Shown here piece after piece: positions 8,074 to 16,287 of a stretch of DNA of 33,476 nt (positions are counted from its first letter, which is position 1; every line of letters starts with the position of its first letter). The stretch spans positions 1-33,476 of the forward strand of contig NZ_QKYU01000035.1 in assembly GCF_003253705.1 (NCBI RefSeq), given 5' to 3'. The position numbers were made by a program, and so were the translations under genes. The DNA comes from Humitalea rosea (GTDB lineage: Bacteria > Pseudomonadota > Alphaproteobacteria > Acetobacterales > Acetobacteraceae). The notes below the pieces were generated by a model that saw nothing but the letters and a program-made list of their open reading frames with translations, was not told the DNA's origin and ran no database searches.

Positions 8074-10374
8074 CTATGCGGTGCGCGATGGGGGGGCGGC
8101 GCCTGGGCGGCCTCGGCCGCCAAGACGCTCGTAGAAGCGCCGCTCCTTCACGTAGAAGGAGCACTGATCCATGAAACGGAGCGCCGCATGGCGACGCAGG
8201 TGAACCTGCGTGAGCACAAGTCCGTCGACGACAACACCATGCTCACGCAAGCGCTGCAGGGACGTATTGAGGATCGCCTTCTTCGTGCTCGACCAACGCA
8301 CGACGTGAATGACGGTATCGACCAGCCGCCCCAGGACAAGGGAATCTGCCACAAGCATCACCGGCGCACCTTCGATGATGATGACGTCGAACTGCTTCCT
8401 GGCGTCGTCGATGAGGTTCCTGAAGCGGTCGGTGCCAAACACATCCGCCCCCGCAGGGAGGCCGGCACGGCGCCGGATCACCACCATCGCATTCGCCGCC
8501 GTGGCATCGCCGCTTCGGGCTGGGGCCAGATCATGGCCTGTGCTCGTCTCAGGCGGAGCGATCGGCGGGGCATCGGGCCGTGCGGGCACGCCGTCAATCA
8601 TCATGACGCGGCGGCCGGACGACGCCAGGGCGCGTGCCAAGGCGGCGCATAATGTGGATTTGCCTTCGCCAGGCATGGACGATGTCACCAGAACCAGGCG
8701 ACAGCCGCTTGCCGCGTCGAACAACCCCACGCCAGCGGCCACCGAGCGGATGGCTTCTTGGAACATCGGCATTTCGGACGCGCTGCTTGGCGTCGCACTT
8801 GGCAGCGTCGACACGGCGCGGGCGGGCAACAGCGGGACCATTCCAAGGCAACGCGGCGAGGAGGCTGCGTCGATATCACCGCTCGTGCGCAGGCCCTGGT
8901 CACGACGCTCGAGCAGGAGCGCCGCGCCAACCCCAACCAAGCCTCCACCGAGCAGGCCCATCAGGCCCACGATCATGGGTTTCGGGGAGGATGCGAAGAG
9001 AACCGGCTCCGCAGGCACGACCAGCGATGCGGTAGCCTGCGCGACGACGCGGTCAGCCTCAGCCTGCTGCCTGTTTCGTTGGAGCGTGACCAGCCGTTCA
9101 CGAACAGTCTGGGCATTTGCCTGAAGCGTCCTGAGCTCGCTCTCGTCCGGCTTGCCCGCAATCATGGATCGCTGCAAAGCGCCGAGCGCTTCGGTGAGAT
9201 CGCTTTCGGTCCTGCGCGCCGCTGCAAGGTCGGCGCTCGCGGTATCAGCGGCCCGCCGGACCTCGCTGGTCAGCCGCGCCCGCACCTCGCCCAGGCCCGC
9301 CCTTGCCTCATTGACCCGCGGATGTTGGGCGCCAAGCCTGACCTGCATCTGGCCGAGATCGCGCCGCGCCACCAGCTCCCGTTCGAGGAGCCCCTGAATG
9401 AGCGGTGAGCCCTGGATATCCGCCGACGAGGGAATGCTGCCTGAGGCCGCGGCCTCCTGAACCCGCGTCAGGCGACGCTCCTCGTTCATGCGAGCGAGCA
9501 CCGCTGCGTTGAGCTGCGATGTCAGAGTGCGGAGCTGCTGCTGCGCCACGTTCTCGACATCACCGCCGGGATCGAGACGGCCCGGCTCCAGAATATTCGT
9601 GCGCTGTCGGAAGGTCTCGACCTGCGCTTCGAGGTTGCGTAGGGAGCCTGACGTCTCTCGGATCTGGGTGTCGATCCAGGCAGTAAGGCGATCGGTCGCG
9701 TGGCCACGCTCCTGCACCTCGCGGCGGAGATACGTCTCTGCGATCGCGTTGGCGATTCTCGCGGCCTTTTCTGGGTCCTTGGCCGTATAGGTTATGGTGA
9801 CAAGATAGGATTTGTTGTCGGTGGTGACGGAAAGATGCGACAGCACGTTCCGAATGGCGAGGTCACGATGGAGCGCGTCCGGATCCATTTCCCCAGGTTC
9901 CGGCAAGATGCCGCGGAGGTGGGCGCGCACCCAATCCGATAGAGCAGGCGGCACCAGGCGAGCGACCGCGGCGCCGATATCTGTCGCGGTGGCGTTGGCA
10001 ACAAGATCCGGATCGTTGACCAGGCCGAGCTCTTCGACAACGCTCCGCACGAGCGGGCGCGACTTGAGGATGCGCGCCTCGTTCTGGACCAGCGCGGCAG
10101 CCTCGAGCGAAACGCCCGATCCCTGGCTGCCAGAACGCCCCGTTTCGCGGTGACCGAGATCGAGCTGGAGTATCGCCTCTCCAACGTAGGTCTTCGGCAA
10201 CAGAGCCAGCGCGGCGGCGACCACCGTCAGTGCAAGCATCAAGCTGAAGACCACCACATGGCGCTGCCGCCAGATGCCCATGAGGGCCGACGTGGCGAGT
10301 TGCTCACGATGGGTCCATAACGGAACGTTCGACAGTTTGTGGTCCAGCAACGTGTCGTATGATGGCCGATCCAC
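8074..10374 (-). CDS. Wzz/Wzc-type polysaccharide co-polymerase with degenerate tyrosine-kinase-like domain
   Basis: A 766-residue inner-membrane protein that should control chain length and export of the polysaccharide. It has a first transmembrane helix at about residues 40-60, a Wzz domain with Pro-rich surroundings, a long coiled-coil periplasmic region (about 220-430, including a GNVR-like segment), a second helix around 460-485, and a C-terminal P-loop domain. Walker A (PGEGKST, residues 568-574) is intact. Walker A' reads MIDGVPARP (592-600), lacking the second Asp, and Walker B reads VIIIEGAP (664-671), with Glu668 in place of the usual Asp. The C-terminus has only two Tyr near the end rather than a cluster. 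Translation starts at GTG 10374 with GGAGAGG (10382-10388) seven bases upstream. It is the first gene of the leftward operon. Confidence 0.87.
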   Translation of the reverse strand: MDRPSYDTLLDHKLSNVPLWTHREQLATSALMGIWRQRHVVVFSLMLALTVVAAALALLPKTYVGEAILQLDLGHRETGRSGSQGSGVSLEAAALVQNEARILKSRPLVRSVVEELGLVNDPDLVANATATDIGAAVARLVPPALSDWVRAHLRGILPEPGEMDPDALHRDLAIRNVLSHLSVTTDNKSYLVTITYTAKDPEKAARIANAIAETYLRREVQERGHATDRLTAWIDTQIRETSGSLRNLEAQVETFRQRTNILEPGRLDPGGDVENVAQQQLRTLTSQLNAAVLARMNEERRLTRVQEAAASGSIPSSADIQGSPLIQGLLERELVARRDLGQMQVRLGAQHPRVNEARAGLGEVRARLTSEVRRAADTASADLAAARRTESDLTEALGALQRSMIAGKPDESELRTLQANAQTVRERLVTLQRNRQQAEADRVVAQATASLVVPAEPVLFASSPKPMIVGLMGLLGGGLVGVGAALLLERRDQGLRTSGDIDAASSPRCLGMVPLLPARAVSTLPSATPSSASEMPMFQEAIRSVAAGVGLFDAASGCRLVLVTSSMPGEGKSTLCAALARALASSGRRVMMIDGVPARPDAPPIAPPETSTGHDLAPARSGDATAANAMVVIRRRAGLPAGADVFGTDRFRNLIDDARKQFDVIIIEGAPVMLVADSLVLGRLVDTVIHVVRWSSTKKAILNTSLQRLREHGVVVDGLVLTQVHLRRHAALRFMDQCSFYVKERRFYERLGGRGRPGAAPPSRTA

Positions 10375-10626
10375 GTCGAAGCCTCTCCGTTCCCAAAAAG
10401 CTGGAGGTTCCTCGCGGCGATGATGCAGCGATCAATCCCCTAGCGTGGCACCGGGGGCATCATGCGATCCGCACCGGCCGGCTCGAAGTGCGATTGCGGG
10501 GTAATCCTTCTGGCAGGAGCCCAACGCCGCACGGCAAAGCGTATCCATGGGCTGCGGCACATCACTGCCGTGCGGAGTAGGGCTTCAGCGACGAAGCCGA
10601 GGCCGGCAGCAGCAGGACTGGTCATC
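10375..10626. promoter_or_regulatory. divergent intergenic region of the polysaccharide locus
   Basis: This 252-bp gap separates the leftward operon (chain-length protein onward) from the rightward operon (WecG/TagA onward), so it must contain at least the leftward promoter and probably both. It is GC-rich throughout. I could not identify a convincing -35/-10 pair or a clear operator palindrome by eye. The only clear signal is the GGAGAGG ribosome-binding site of the leftward gene. Confidence 0.6.
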
Positions 10627-11430
10627 ATGCAAGAGGAAGCGGCCCCGGAACGTGTGAGCATCCTTGGCGTCGACGTGAGCGCCGTGACCATGCACCAGGC
10701 GACAGCGACGATCGAGCGTTGGATACGCTCCAGGGAACAGCATTACGTCTGCATCACGGGGGTCCACGGCGTCATGGAAAGCCAGCGTGATCCCGACCTC
10801 TTGGCGATCCACAACGCGGCCGGCCTGGTCACGCCGGATGGCGTGCCACTGGTGTGGATGTCGCACTGGCTCGGGCACCCCGCGGTCGAGCGAGTCTATG
10901 GGCCGGATCTGATGCGGAGGATCAGCGCGATCTCGGCATCGAAAGGCTACCGGCAGTTCTACTATGGCAGCCGGCCCGAGACGGTTCGCAATCTGACCGC
11001 CGCACTCACCAGGGACTGCCCTGGCCTGGATGTGGTCGGCGGCCTTTCGCCCCCATTCCGGGCATTGACGGCCGAAGAGGATGAGGCGGAAGTGGCGCAG
11101 ATCAACGCCGCCGGCGCCGACATCATCTGGGTCGGGCTCAGCACGCCGAAGCAGGAGCGTTGGATGGCCAAACATGTTGGCCGCCTCACGGCACCGGTCC
11201 TCATCGGCGTTGGCGCCGCCTTCGACTTTCTTGCCGGGGAGAAGCCGCAGGCACCCCTTTGGATGCAGCGCAACGGGCTCGAATGGGCTTTCCGAATGGC
11301 ATCCGAGCCACGCCGGCTTGCAGGTCGATACATCAGGAACAACCCGGCCTTCGTCGTTCGCGCGCTTGGGCAGCTCGCGACACAGGCGTGGCGACCGAGT
11401 CTCAGCAATCGTACCCGGGCGGCTCCGTAG
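10627..11430 (+). CDS. WecG/TagA/CpsF family glycosyltransferase (GT26)
   Basis: A 267-residue membrane-associated glycosyltransferase of the GT26 family, which adds a sugar (N-acetylmannosamine, ManNAcA or glucose-type residues in known members) to a lipid-linked acceptor. Family signatures are GVHGVMESQRDPDL, TPDGVPLVWMSHWLG with the putative catalytic Asp, VYGPDLM, and VGLSTPKQERWMAKH. The start at ATG 10627 (MQEEAAPERVSILG) fits the family length. An upstream in-frame ATG at 10462 would add 55 residues without family character. AGGA lies about ten bases before the chosen start. It is the first gene of the rightward polysaccharide unit. Confidence 0.88.
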   Translation: MQEEAAPERVSILGVDVSAVTMHQATATIERWIRSREQHYVCITGVHGVMESQRDPDLLAIHNAAGLVTPDGVPLVWMSHWLGHPAVERVYGPDLMRRISAISASKGYRQFYYGSRPETVRNLTAALTRDCPGLDVVGGLSPPFRALTAEEDEAEVAQINAAGADIIWVGLSTPKQERWMAKHVGRLTAPVLIGVGAAFDFLAGEKPQAPLWMQRNGLEWAFRMASEPRRLAGRYIRNNPAFVVRALGQLATQAWRPSLSNRTRAAP

Positions 11431-11490
11431 GGCATACTCCCATTGCTCCAACTGCGCTCCGATCACCGCGCCCTATACCTGAACGCAGGC

Positions 11491-11519
11491 ACGCCGCTCG
11501 GCAGACACGCCGTTCGGCA
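11491..11519 (+). repeat. imperfect 13-bp direct repeat upstream of the epimerase gene
   Basis: ACGCCGCTCGGCA (11491-11503) and ACGCCGTTCGGCA (11507-11519) differ at one base and start 16 bp apart, just before the ribosome-binding site of the GDP-mannose epimerase-like gene. This could be a regulator site or chance in GC-rich DNA. Confidence 0.45.
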
Positions 11520-11536
11520 ATTGAAGGGGCTGCATC

Positions 11537-12535
11537 ATGGCTGCAAGGCGCATTCTGGTCACCGGTGCCGGTGGCTTCATCGGACATCATCTCGTTTCCT
11601 ATCTTGTGGACAAGGGTCATTGGGTGCGCGGCGCTGACGTGAAGCGTCCGGACTACAGCGATACGCTGGCACACGACTTCATGGTTGCGGACCTGCGGGA
11701 TCCGGCCAATTGCCTCGCGGCGGCGGAAGGTGTTGACGACATCTACCATCTTGCCGCCGACATGGGCGGGATCGGCTACATCACGGGCAACCATGCGGTG
11801 ATCGCGCGCAACAACACGCTGATGAATGTCGGTATGCTTGATGCGGCGAAGCAGGCGGGCGTTCAGCGCTTCCTCTATTCCTCCTCGGCCTGCGTCTACC
11901 CGCATCACCTGCAGACGAGCCCCGAAGTGGTCCCGCTGCGTGAAGATGACGCCTGGCCGGCACAGCCCGAGGAGGGCTACGGCCTCGAGAAGCTCTTCGC
12001 CGAGAAGCTCTGCGAGTACTACGACGAGGATCACGGAATTCAGACGCGCGTGGTCCGCTTCCACAACGTCTATGGTCCGCTCGGGACCTATGACGGCGGC
12101 CGTGAGAAGGCGCCCGCGGCGATGTGCCGGAAGCTGGCGAAGCTTGCCGATGGCGATGCCCTGGAGATCTGGGGCGATGGCCAGCAGACCCGGTCGTTCA
12201 TGTATGTGGATGACTGCGTCGAAGGCATCCATCGCATCATGGAGTCGGGCTACAACAAGCCACTGAACCTCGGCACGGACGAGCTCGTGACCATTGACGA
12301 ACTCGTCGACATCGTCGCGGCCGCGGCGGGCAAGACCGTGCGCAAGCAGCACGATCTTTCCAAGCCCCAGGGTGTTCGCGGCCGGAACAGCGACAACAGC
12401 CGGCTCCGGGAAGTTCTGGGCTGGGAACCGACCCGGTCGGTGCGGGATGGCATCGTGCCCACCTACGCCTGGATCGCCTCGCAGGTGAGCGGACGGAACG
12501 TTGCCGTGGATCGGGAACTGTCCGTGACAGCCTGA
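11537..12535 (+). CDS. GDP-mannose 3,5-epimerase-like nucleotide-sugar epimerase
   Basis: A 332-residue extended SDR. The sequence matches GDP-mannose 3',5'-epimerase (GME), which makes GDP-L-galactose and GDP-L-gulose from GDP-mannose. Visible features are TGAGGFIGHH (residues 9-18), the DMGGIGYI segment, SSSACVYP with Cys119, Tyr148-x-x-x-Lys152 (YGLEK), FHNVYGPLGTYDGGREKAPAAM with Lys191, WGDGQQTRSFMYVDDC, and GVRGRNSDN. From memory of the plant enzyme, the catalytic Cys, Lys and Arg all have counterparts here. ATG 11537 is preceded by AAGGGG. It lies 106 bp after the GT26 gene and 37 bp before the initiating transferase. A different GDP-hexose substrate remains possible. Confidence 0.82.
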   Translation: MAARRILVTGAGGFIGHHLVSYLVDKGHWVRGADVKRPDYSDTLAHDFMVADLRDPANCLAAAEGVDDIYHLAADMGGIGYITGNHAVIARNNTLMNVGMLDAAKQAGVQRFLYSSSACVYPHHLQTSPEVVPLREDDAWPAQPEEGYGLEKLFAEKLCEYYDEDHGIQTRVVRFHNVYGPLGTYDGGREKAPAAMCRKLAKLADGDALEIWGDGQQTRSFMYVDDCVEGIHRIMESGYNKPLNLGTDELVTIDELVDIVAAAAGKTVRKQHDLSKPQGVRGRNSDNSRLREVLGWEPTRSVRDGIVPTYAWIASQVSGRNVAVDRELSVTA

Positions 12536-12572
12536 CACCGCCGCGCCGCAGCTCGCCGCTGGAGTACATCCC

Positions 12573-14036
12573 ATGAGCAATACCTTCTCAGATGCAGCGT
12601 CGGGATTTGCGCGGGCGCAGCGCGCCGTAGGCGGCGCGCTGCGGGGGCTTGGCCTTCCACACTGGATGCTCCGCTGGCTGGCTCTTCCCGCAGCGGACAT
12701 CCTCGCGGCCGCATTGGCTGTGGCGCTCACCTTCATGGGCTTTACGATGATCGGCAGCGCGCAGGCCGCGATGCTGACATGGAACTCGGCCATACCGCCT
12801 GCCGTGACGGCGGCGCTGCTGATCAGCCACCTCGTCCTGGGGCTCTATGACACGACCGGCCATGGATCGCTCGAACGCCTGCGAACACGCGTCATCGGCG
12901 TTTTGGCCACCCCGTGTCTGACGGTGACCATCCTCGCGGCCTTCGGAATGGCGGGTGGGCCGGCGTTCCTCCCCATTTCGCTCGCGAGCGTTGTTGCCGG
13001 CCCGATCGGGCTCCTTCTGGAAGTGCTGGTCCGTCCGTTCCTCATTCGCCATCAGGCCTGGGGTTCGCCGGCGCTCCTTGTGGGATCGGGGCCATCGGCT
13101 GTGCGCCTGGCCGAACGGCTGCAAAGGCAGCCCGCGCTCGGCCTGCGCCCCATCGGCTTCGCGAGCGACGCGCGGGTCGGTGAATCGATGATGCCGGTCG
13201 CGAATTTCGGCACGATCGCCGATGCCGCGAGGCTCCATGGCGGGGCCGTTGCCGTCGTCGCCATGACCAGCGGGGTGACCACCGTCGATGTTGCGCGACT
13301 ACCGTTCCGGCGGGTTATCGCGGTGCCGGAGGATATCGGCCTTCCGACCCTGCGCGTGAACTTCCGAAGCCTCGGCGGTGACCTCGGCCTCGAAGTGTCC
13401 AATCTGGCGCAGGCCGAAGGTCAGCGATGGGTCAAACGCTGCATCGAGCTCTGCATCGCGGTCCCGGCGCTGCTGGTCGCACTTCCACTGATCGGACTCA
13501 TGGTGCTCATGATCCGGCTGATCAGTCCGGGGCCGGCCATCTACGTTCAATCGCGGATCGGATTCCACGGGCAGCCGGTCGCGATCCTGAAGCTGCGCAC
13601 GATGCACCGGGACGCAGAGGGGCTGCTGGCGGAGCTGCTGGCGCGGGACGCGGGGGCGCGTGAAGAATGGAACCGCTACATGAAGCTGACGCGCGATCCA
13701 CGCGTGCTGCCCTGGATCGGTGACTTCCTGCGCCGTAGCAGCCTCGATGAGCTGCCGCAGCTGTGGAACGTCCTGCGCGGCGACCTGAGCCTGGTCGGAC
13801 CGCGTCCCTTCCCCGGCTACCATATCGAGCGGTTCAGCACCGAGTTCCAGAAGCTGCGCGAGAGCGTCAAGCCGGGGCTGACCGGGCTTTGGCAAATCTC
13901 CGAGAGGAGCAACGCTGATCTTCGCCAGCAGGAGGCGATCGACACGTTCTACATCCAGAATTGGTCGCTTTGGTTGGATCTCTACATCGTGCTGAAGACG
14001 CTCCCCGCGGTGCTGGCTGCACGCGGGGCCCGATAG
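12573..14036 (+). CDS. undecaprenyl-phosphate sugar phosphotransferase (WbaP-like polyprenyl glycosylphosphotransferase)
   Basis: A 487-residue initiating enzyme that transfers a sugar-1-phosphate (galactose or glucose in known homologues) from a UDP-sugar to undecaprenyl phosphate. The N-terminal half has about four to five membrane segments (residues 25-165), then a Rossmann-like domain ([18 protein letters not shown]). The C-terminal bacterial sugar-transferase domain starts with [18 protein letters not shown] and contains [39 protein letters not shown] and [14 protein letters not shown]. The residues expected for catalysis (Asp-Glu of SLDELPQ, the PRP motif) are present. The length suits WbaP rather than the short PglC form. 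This enzyme should begin repeat-unit assembly. Confidence 0.92.
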   Translation: MSNTFSDAASGFARAQRAVGGALRGLGLPHWMLRWLALPAADILAAALAVALTFMGFTMIGSAQAAMLTWNSAIPPAVTAALLISHLVLGLYDTTGHGSLERLRTRVIGVLATPCLTVTILAAFGMAGGPAFLPISLASVVAGPIGLLLEVLVRPFLIRHQAWGSPALLVGSGPSAVRLAERLQRQPALGLRPIGFASDARVGESMMPVANFGTIADAARLHGGAVAVVAMTSGVTTVDVARLPFRRVIAVPEDIGLPTLRVNFRSLGGDLGLEVSNLAQAEGQRWVKRCIELCIAVPALLVALPLIGLMVLMIRLISPGPAIYVQSRIGFHGQPVAILKLRTMHRDAEGLLAELLARDAGAREEWNRYMKLTRDPRVLPWIGDFLRRSSLDELPQLWNVLRGDLSLVGPRPFPGYHIERFSTEFQKLRESVKPGLTGLWQISERSNADLRQQEAIDTFYIQNWSLWLDLYIVLKTLPAVLAARGAR

Positions 14037-14090
14037 GCACAGGATCAGACCAGGCATCGCCGCACATCGATCTCATCCCGCGAGGCAGAC

Positions 14091-15086
14091 ATGTCGAAGA
14101 CCCGCAAGCGCATTCTCGTAACCGGTGGCGCCGGCTTTCTTGGATCGCACCTGTGCGATCGGCTGCTCCGCGAAGGCCAGGAGGTTCTGTGCGTCGACAA
14201 CTACTTCACCGGCCGGAAGGAGAATATCCAACATCTCCTGGGGCACCCGAATTTCGAGGTGCTGCGGCACGACATCACCTTCCCGCTCTACGTCGAGGTC
14301 GATGAGATCTACAATCTGGCGTGCCCGGCGTCGCCGGTGCACTACCAGTATGACCCGGTGCAGACCACCAAGGTCAGCGTTCTGGGCGCGATCAACATGC
14401 TCGGGCTCGCCAAGCGTGTTGGTGCCCGCATCCTGCAGGCCTCGACGAGCGAGATCTATGGTGAGCCGACAGTCCACCCGCAGACCGAGGATTATTGCGG
14501 CAACGTCAATCCTCTGGGGCCACGCGCCTGCTACGATGAGGGGAAGCGCTGCGCCGAAACCCTCTTCTTCGATTATTCGCGGCGCCACCGCGTGAAGATC
14601 CGCGTGATCCGGATCTTCAACACCTATGGCCCGCGGCTGCATGACAATGATGGCCGGGTCGTCTCGAATTTCATCGTGCAGGCGCTGCGTGGCGAGGACA
14701 TCACACTTTACGGCGACGGCCAGCAGACGCGAGCCTTCTGCTATGTGGATGATCTCATCACCGGCATGGTCTCCATGATGGCGGTCGATGACGACGTCAC
14801 CGGGCCGATCAACATCGGCAACCCCCATGAGATCTCCATGCGGACCCTGGCTGACCACATCATCGCCTTGACGGGGTCGAAATCACGCATCGTGGGCCGG
14901 CCGTTGCCGCAGAATGATCCAACCCAGCGCTGCCCGGATATCACTCGCGCACGCCGGCTCCTGAACTGGGAACCGAGGGTTCCGCTGGAGGAGGGGCTGC
15001 GGCGGACCATCGCCTATTTCGCGGACCGGTTGGTTCAGTCATCCAGCCTTCCCGGGGCGGTGAATCAAGGGTCTGCCGCCTCGTGA
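14091..15086 (+). CDS. UDP-glucuronate decarboxylase (UDP-xylose synthase)
   Basis: A 331-residue extended SDR that oxidatively decarboxylates UDP-glucuronate to UDP-xylose with bound NAD. Signatures include [15 protein letters not shown] (residues 10-24), [41 protein letters not shown], Tyr148-x-x-x-Lys152 (YDEGKRCAE) and [21 protein letters not shown], all strongly conserved in this family. The start [13 protein letters not shown] is natural. It lies 54 bp after the initiating transferase gene and ends the rightward polysaccharide unit. Its presence predicts xylose, or a xylose-derived residue, in the polymer unless it supplies another pathway. Confidence 0.93.
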   Translation: MSKTRKRILVTGGAGFLGSHLCDRLLREGQEVLCVDNYFTGRKENIQHLLGHPNFEVLRHDITFPLYVEVDEIYNLACPASPVHYQYDPVQTTKVSVLGAINMLGLAKRVGARILQASTSEIYGEPTVHPQTEDYCGNVNPLGPRACYDEGKRCAETLFFDYSRRHRVKIRVIRIFNTYGPRLHDNDGRVVSNFIVQALRGEDITLYGDGQQTRAFCYVDDLITGMVSMMAVDDDVTGPINIGNPHEISMRTLADHIIALTGSKSRIVGRPLPQNDPTQRCPDITRARRLLNWEPRVPLEEGLRRTIAYFADRLVQSSSLPGAVNQGSAAS

Positions 15087-15151
15087 TCGCAGGCGCCTGC
15101 CTGCCGGCCTGATCAACAGCCCGCGCCTGGGCATTGCCCGTCCCTGCGATC
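15085..15151. other. convergent intergenic inverted repeats, possible bidirectional terminator
   Basis: Between the convergent UDP-xylose synthase and LuxR-type genes there is a perfect 12-bp palindrome GCAGGCGCCTGC (15089-15100), nested in a longer inverted repeat whose 9-bp arms are 15085-15093 (GATCGCAGG) and 15143-15151. Location suggests transcription termination for both genes, but there is no T-run on either side. Confidence 0.4.
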
Positions 15152-15176
15152 GAGACGTAGGGGCGGGCAGGTGGCG

Positions 15177-15995
15177 TCAAGCGCCGTTGGCGCGATGCGG
15201 CGCCGGGTAGGAGGTCTGTAGGAAACCATTCTGGACGGGATCTGCCGCGAAGATTGCCACCGTGTCCGCCTGGCCAAATCTGAAATTATTGGTCACCGCC
15301 CAGATCGCCGCCTGGGTTCGGTTCGTCATACGTGTCTTGCGAAGCAGCGCCTTTACATGCGCCTTTACAGTAGCCTCCGTGAGGTCTAGATCCCGAGCGA
15401 TCTCCTTGTTGGATCGGCCATCCATCAAGCACTGCAGGATCTGGCTCTCCCTGGGCGTCAACGGGGTGGCGCGGCGCTGGTCAGGCAGGGGGGTACGTGT
15501 GGTGTCCATCGCTGCCGCTACGGTGGAGGCCTGGCGGGCTGGATCGGCAAGAAGCTGGGCGATCCCTGTCGGCAAGAGATGTTGACCCAGCAGCACGAAC
15601 TCCAGCGCCCTCTGAAGCACATCGATCGAGATATCGCGAGACAAAATCGCCTCGACACCCATGGAAGCCGCCTTCAGTAGTAGGTCGGGCTCGAGGCAAT
15701 TGCTCAATATGACTACCCTTACCCCTTCGTAGTGGCGCTTCAGGGTGATAATATTGGGCAACTCCTGCTCCATTTCAGCATCCGACAAGAAATTATAGAT
15801 CGCGAGGTGCAGCGGCGCGTCGGGCGCAAGCGCCCGGAGCGCATCCTCCATTGTGCGGCCCTGCCCTACGACCGTAACGGGCGATGCTTCGAGCAACCGT
15901 TGTAGGGCGTCTCGGTAGAGTCGCTGAGAATCGACGATGACGGCGTTGATGGCCCCGGCACCGGTCACAACGTCGTGTCTCACGCTAACCGTCAT
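15177..15995 (-). CDS. NarL/LuxR-type response regulator with atypical receiver domain
   Basis: A 272-residue protein with an N-terminal receiver-like domain (about residues 16-140) and a C-terminal LuxR helix-turn-helix (about 178-238: LTPRESQILQCLMDGRSNKE followed by TVKAHVKALLRKTRMTNRTQ). The receiver departs from the norm. The acidic pair is reduced to one Asp (IVDSQ), the phospho-acceptor position appears to be Asn68 (AIYNFL), and the conserved Lys is Arg120 (LSRD). Control by Asp phosphorylation is therefore doubtful. The start is placed at ATG 15995 because AAAGGAG (16001-16007) sits five bases upstream. An in-frame ATG at 16010 lies upstream of that site. No histidine kinase is adjacent. 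It is divergent from the RTX/beta-helix gene and next to the polysaccharide locus, so either could be its target. Confidence 0.88.
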   Translation of the reverse strand: MTVSVRHDVVTGAGAINAVIVDSQRLYRDALQRLLEASPVTVVGQGRTMEDALRALAPDAPLHLAIYNFLSDAEMEQELPNIITLKRHYEGVRVVILSNCLEPDLLLKAASMGVEAILSRDISIDVLQRALEFVLLGQHLLPTGIAQLLADPARQASTVAAAMDTTRTPLPDQRRATPLTPRESQILQCLMDGRSNKEIARDLDLTEATVKAHVKALLRKTRMTNRTQAAIWAVTNNFRFGQADTVAIFAADPVQNGFLQTSYPAPHRANGA

Positions 15996-16287
15996 GGCTG
16001 CTCCTTTCATGCTGCTGAATTCGTCAGCCGCAAGACTAACCGGGCGGAAGCCCAGGAGGTCTTGCCCGCCTCATCGAGTAGTGCCCGCCACTGGGTGATG
16101 ATGCTTCCGATAACAAATCATTCTAGGCAGACCAACATGGTGACTACAACGGGTAAGTCATTTAACATTAATTGCCATGCTAATTTTCGTAAAAGAAAAA
16201 TAATGATGAAAACAAGGTCTAAATCTGGGTCGGATGGATAATATTGGTAAAGCGGATGAATACGCCTGCTGATCGATTCTGATCGCA
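15996..16287. promoter_or_regulatory. AT-rich divergent intergenic region between regulator and RTX gene
   Basis: This 292-bp region separates the LuxR-type regulator and the RTX/beta-helix gene. Bases 16141-16260 contain only about 33% GC by my count (40 of 120), against a strongly GC-rich background. It should hold promoters for both genes. TAATAT-like sequences occur near 16240, but no confident -35/-10 pairing can be given. A direct repeat CTGATCG (16269-16275 and 16279-16285), with copies 10 bp apart, lies directly before the ATG at 16288. Confidence 0.6.

Noticed and set aside
10462-10626. N-terminal extension of the GT26 transferase from ATG 10462
   Set aside because: The extra 55 residues are basic and low-complexity, and conserved family sequence begins only after ATG 10627.
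15975-16241. An 88-codon + strand frame across the AT-rich gap
   Set aside because: It starts within the regulator gene, lacks a ribosome-binding site and shows no family features.
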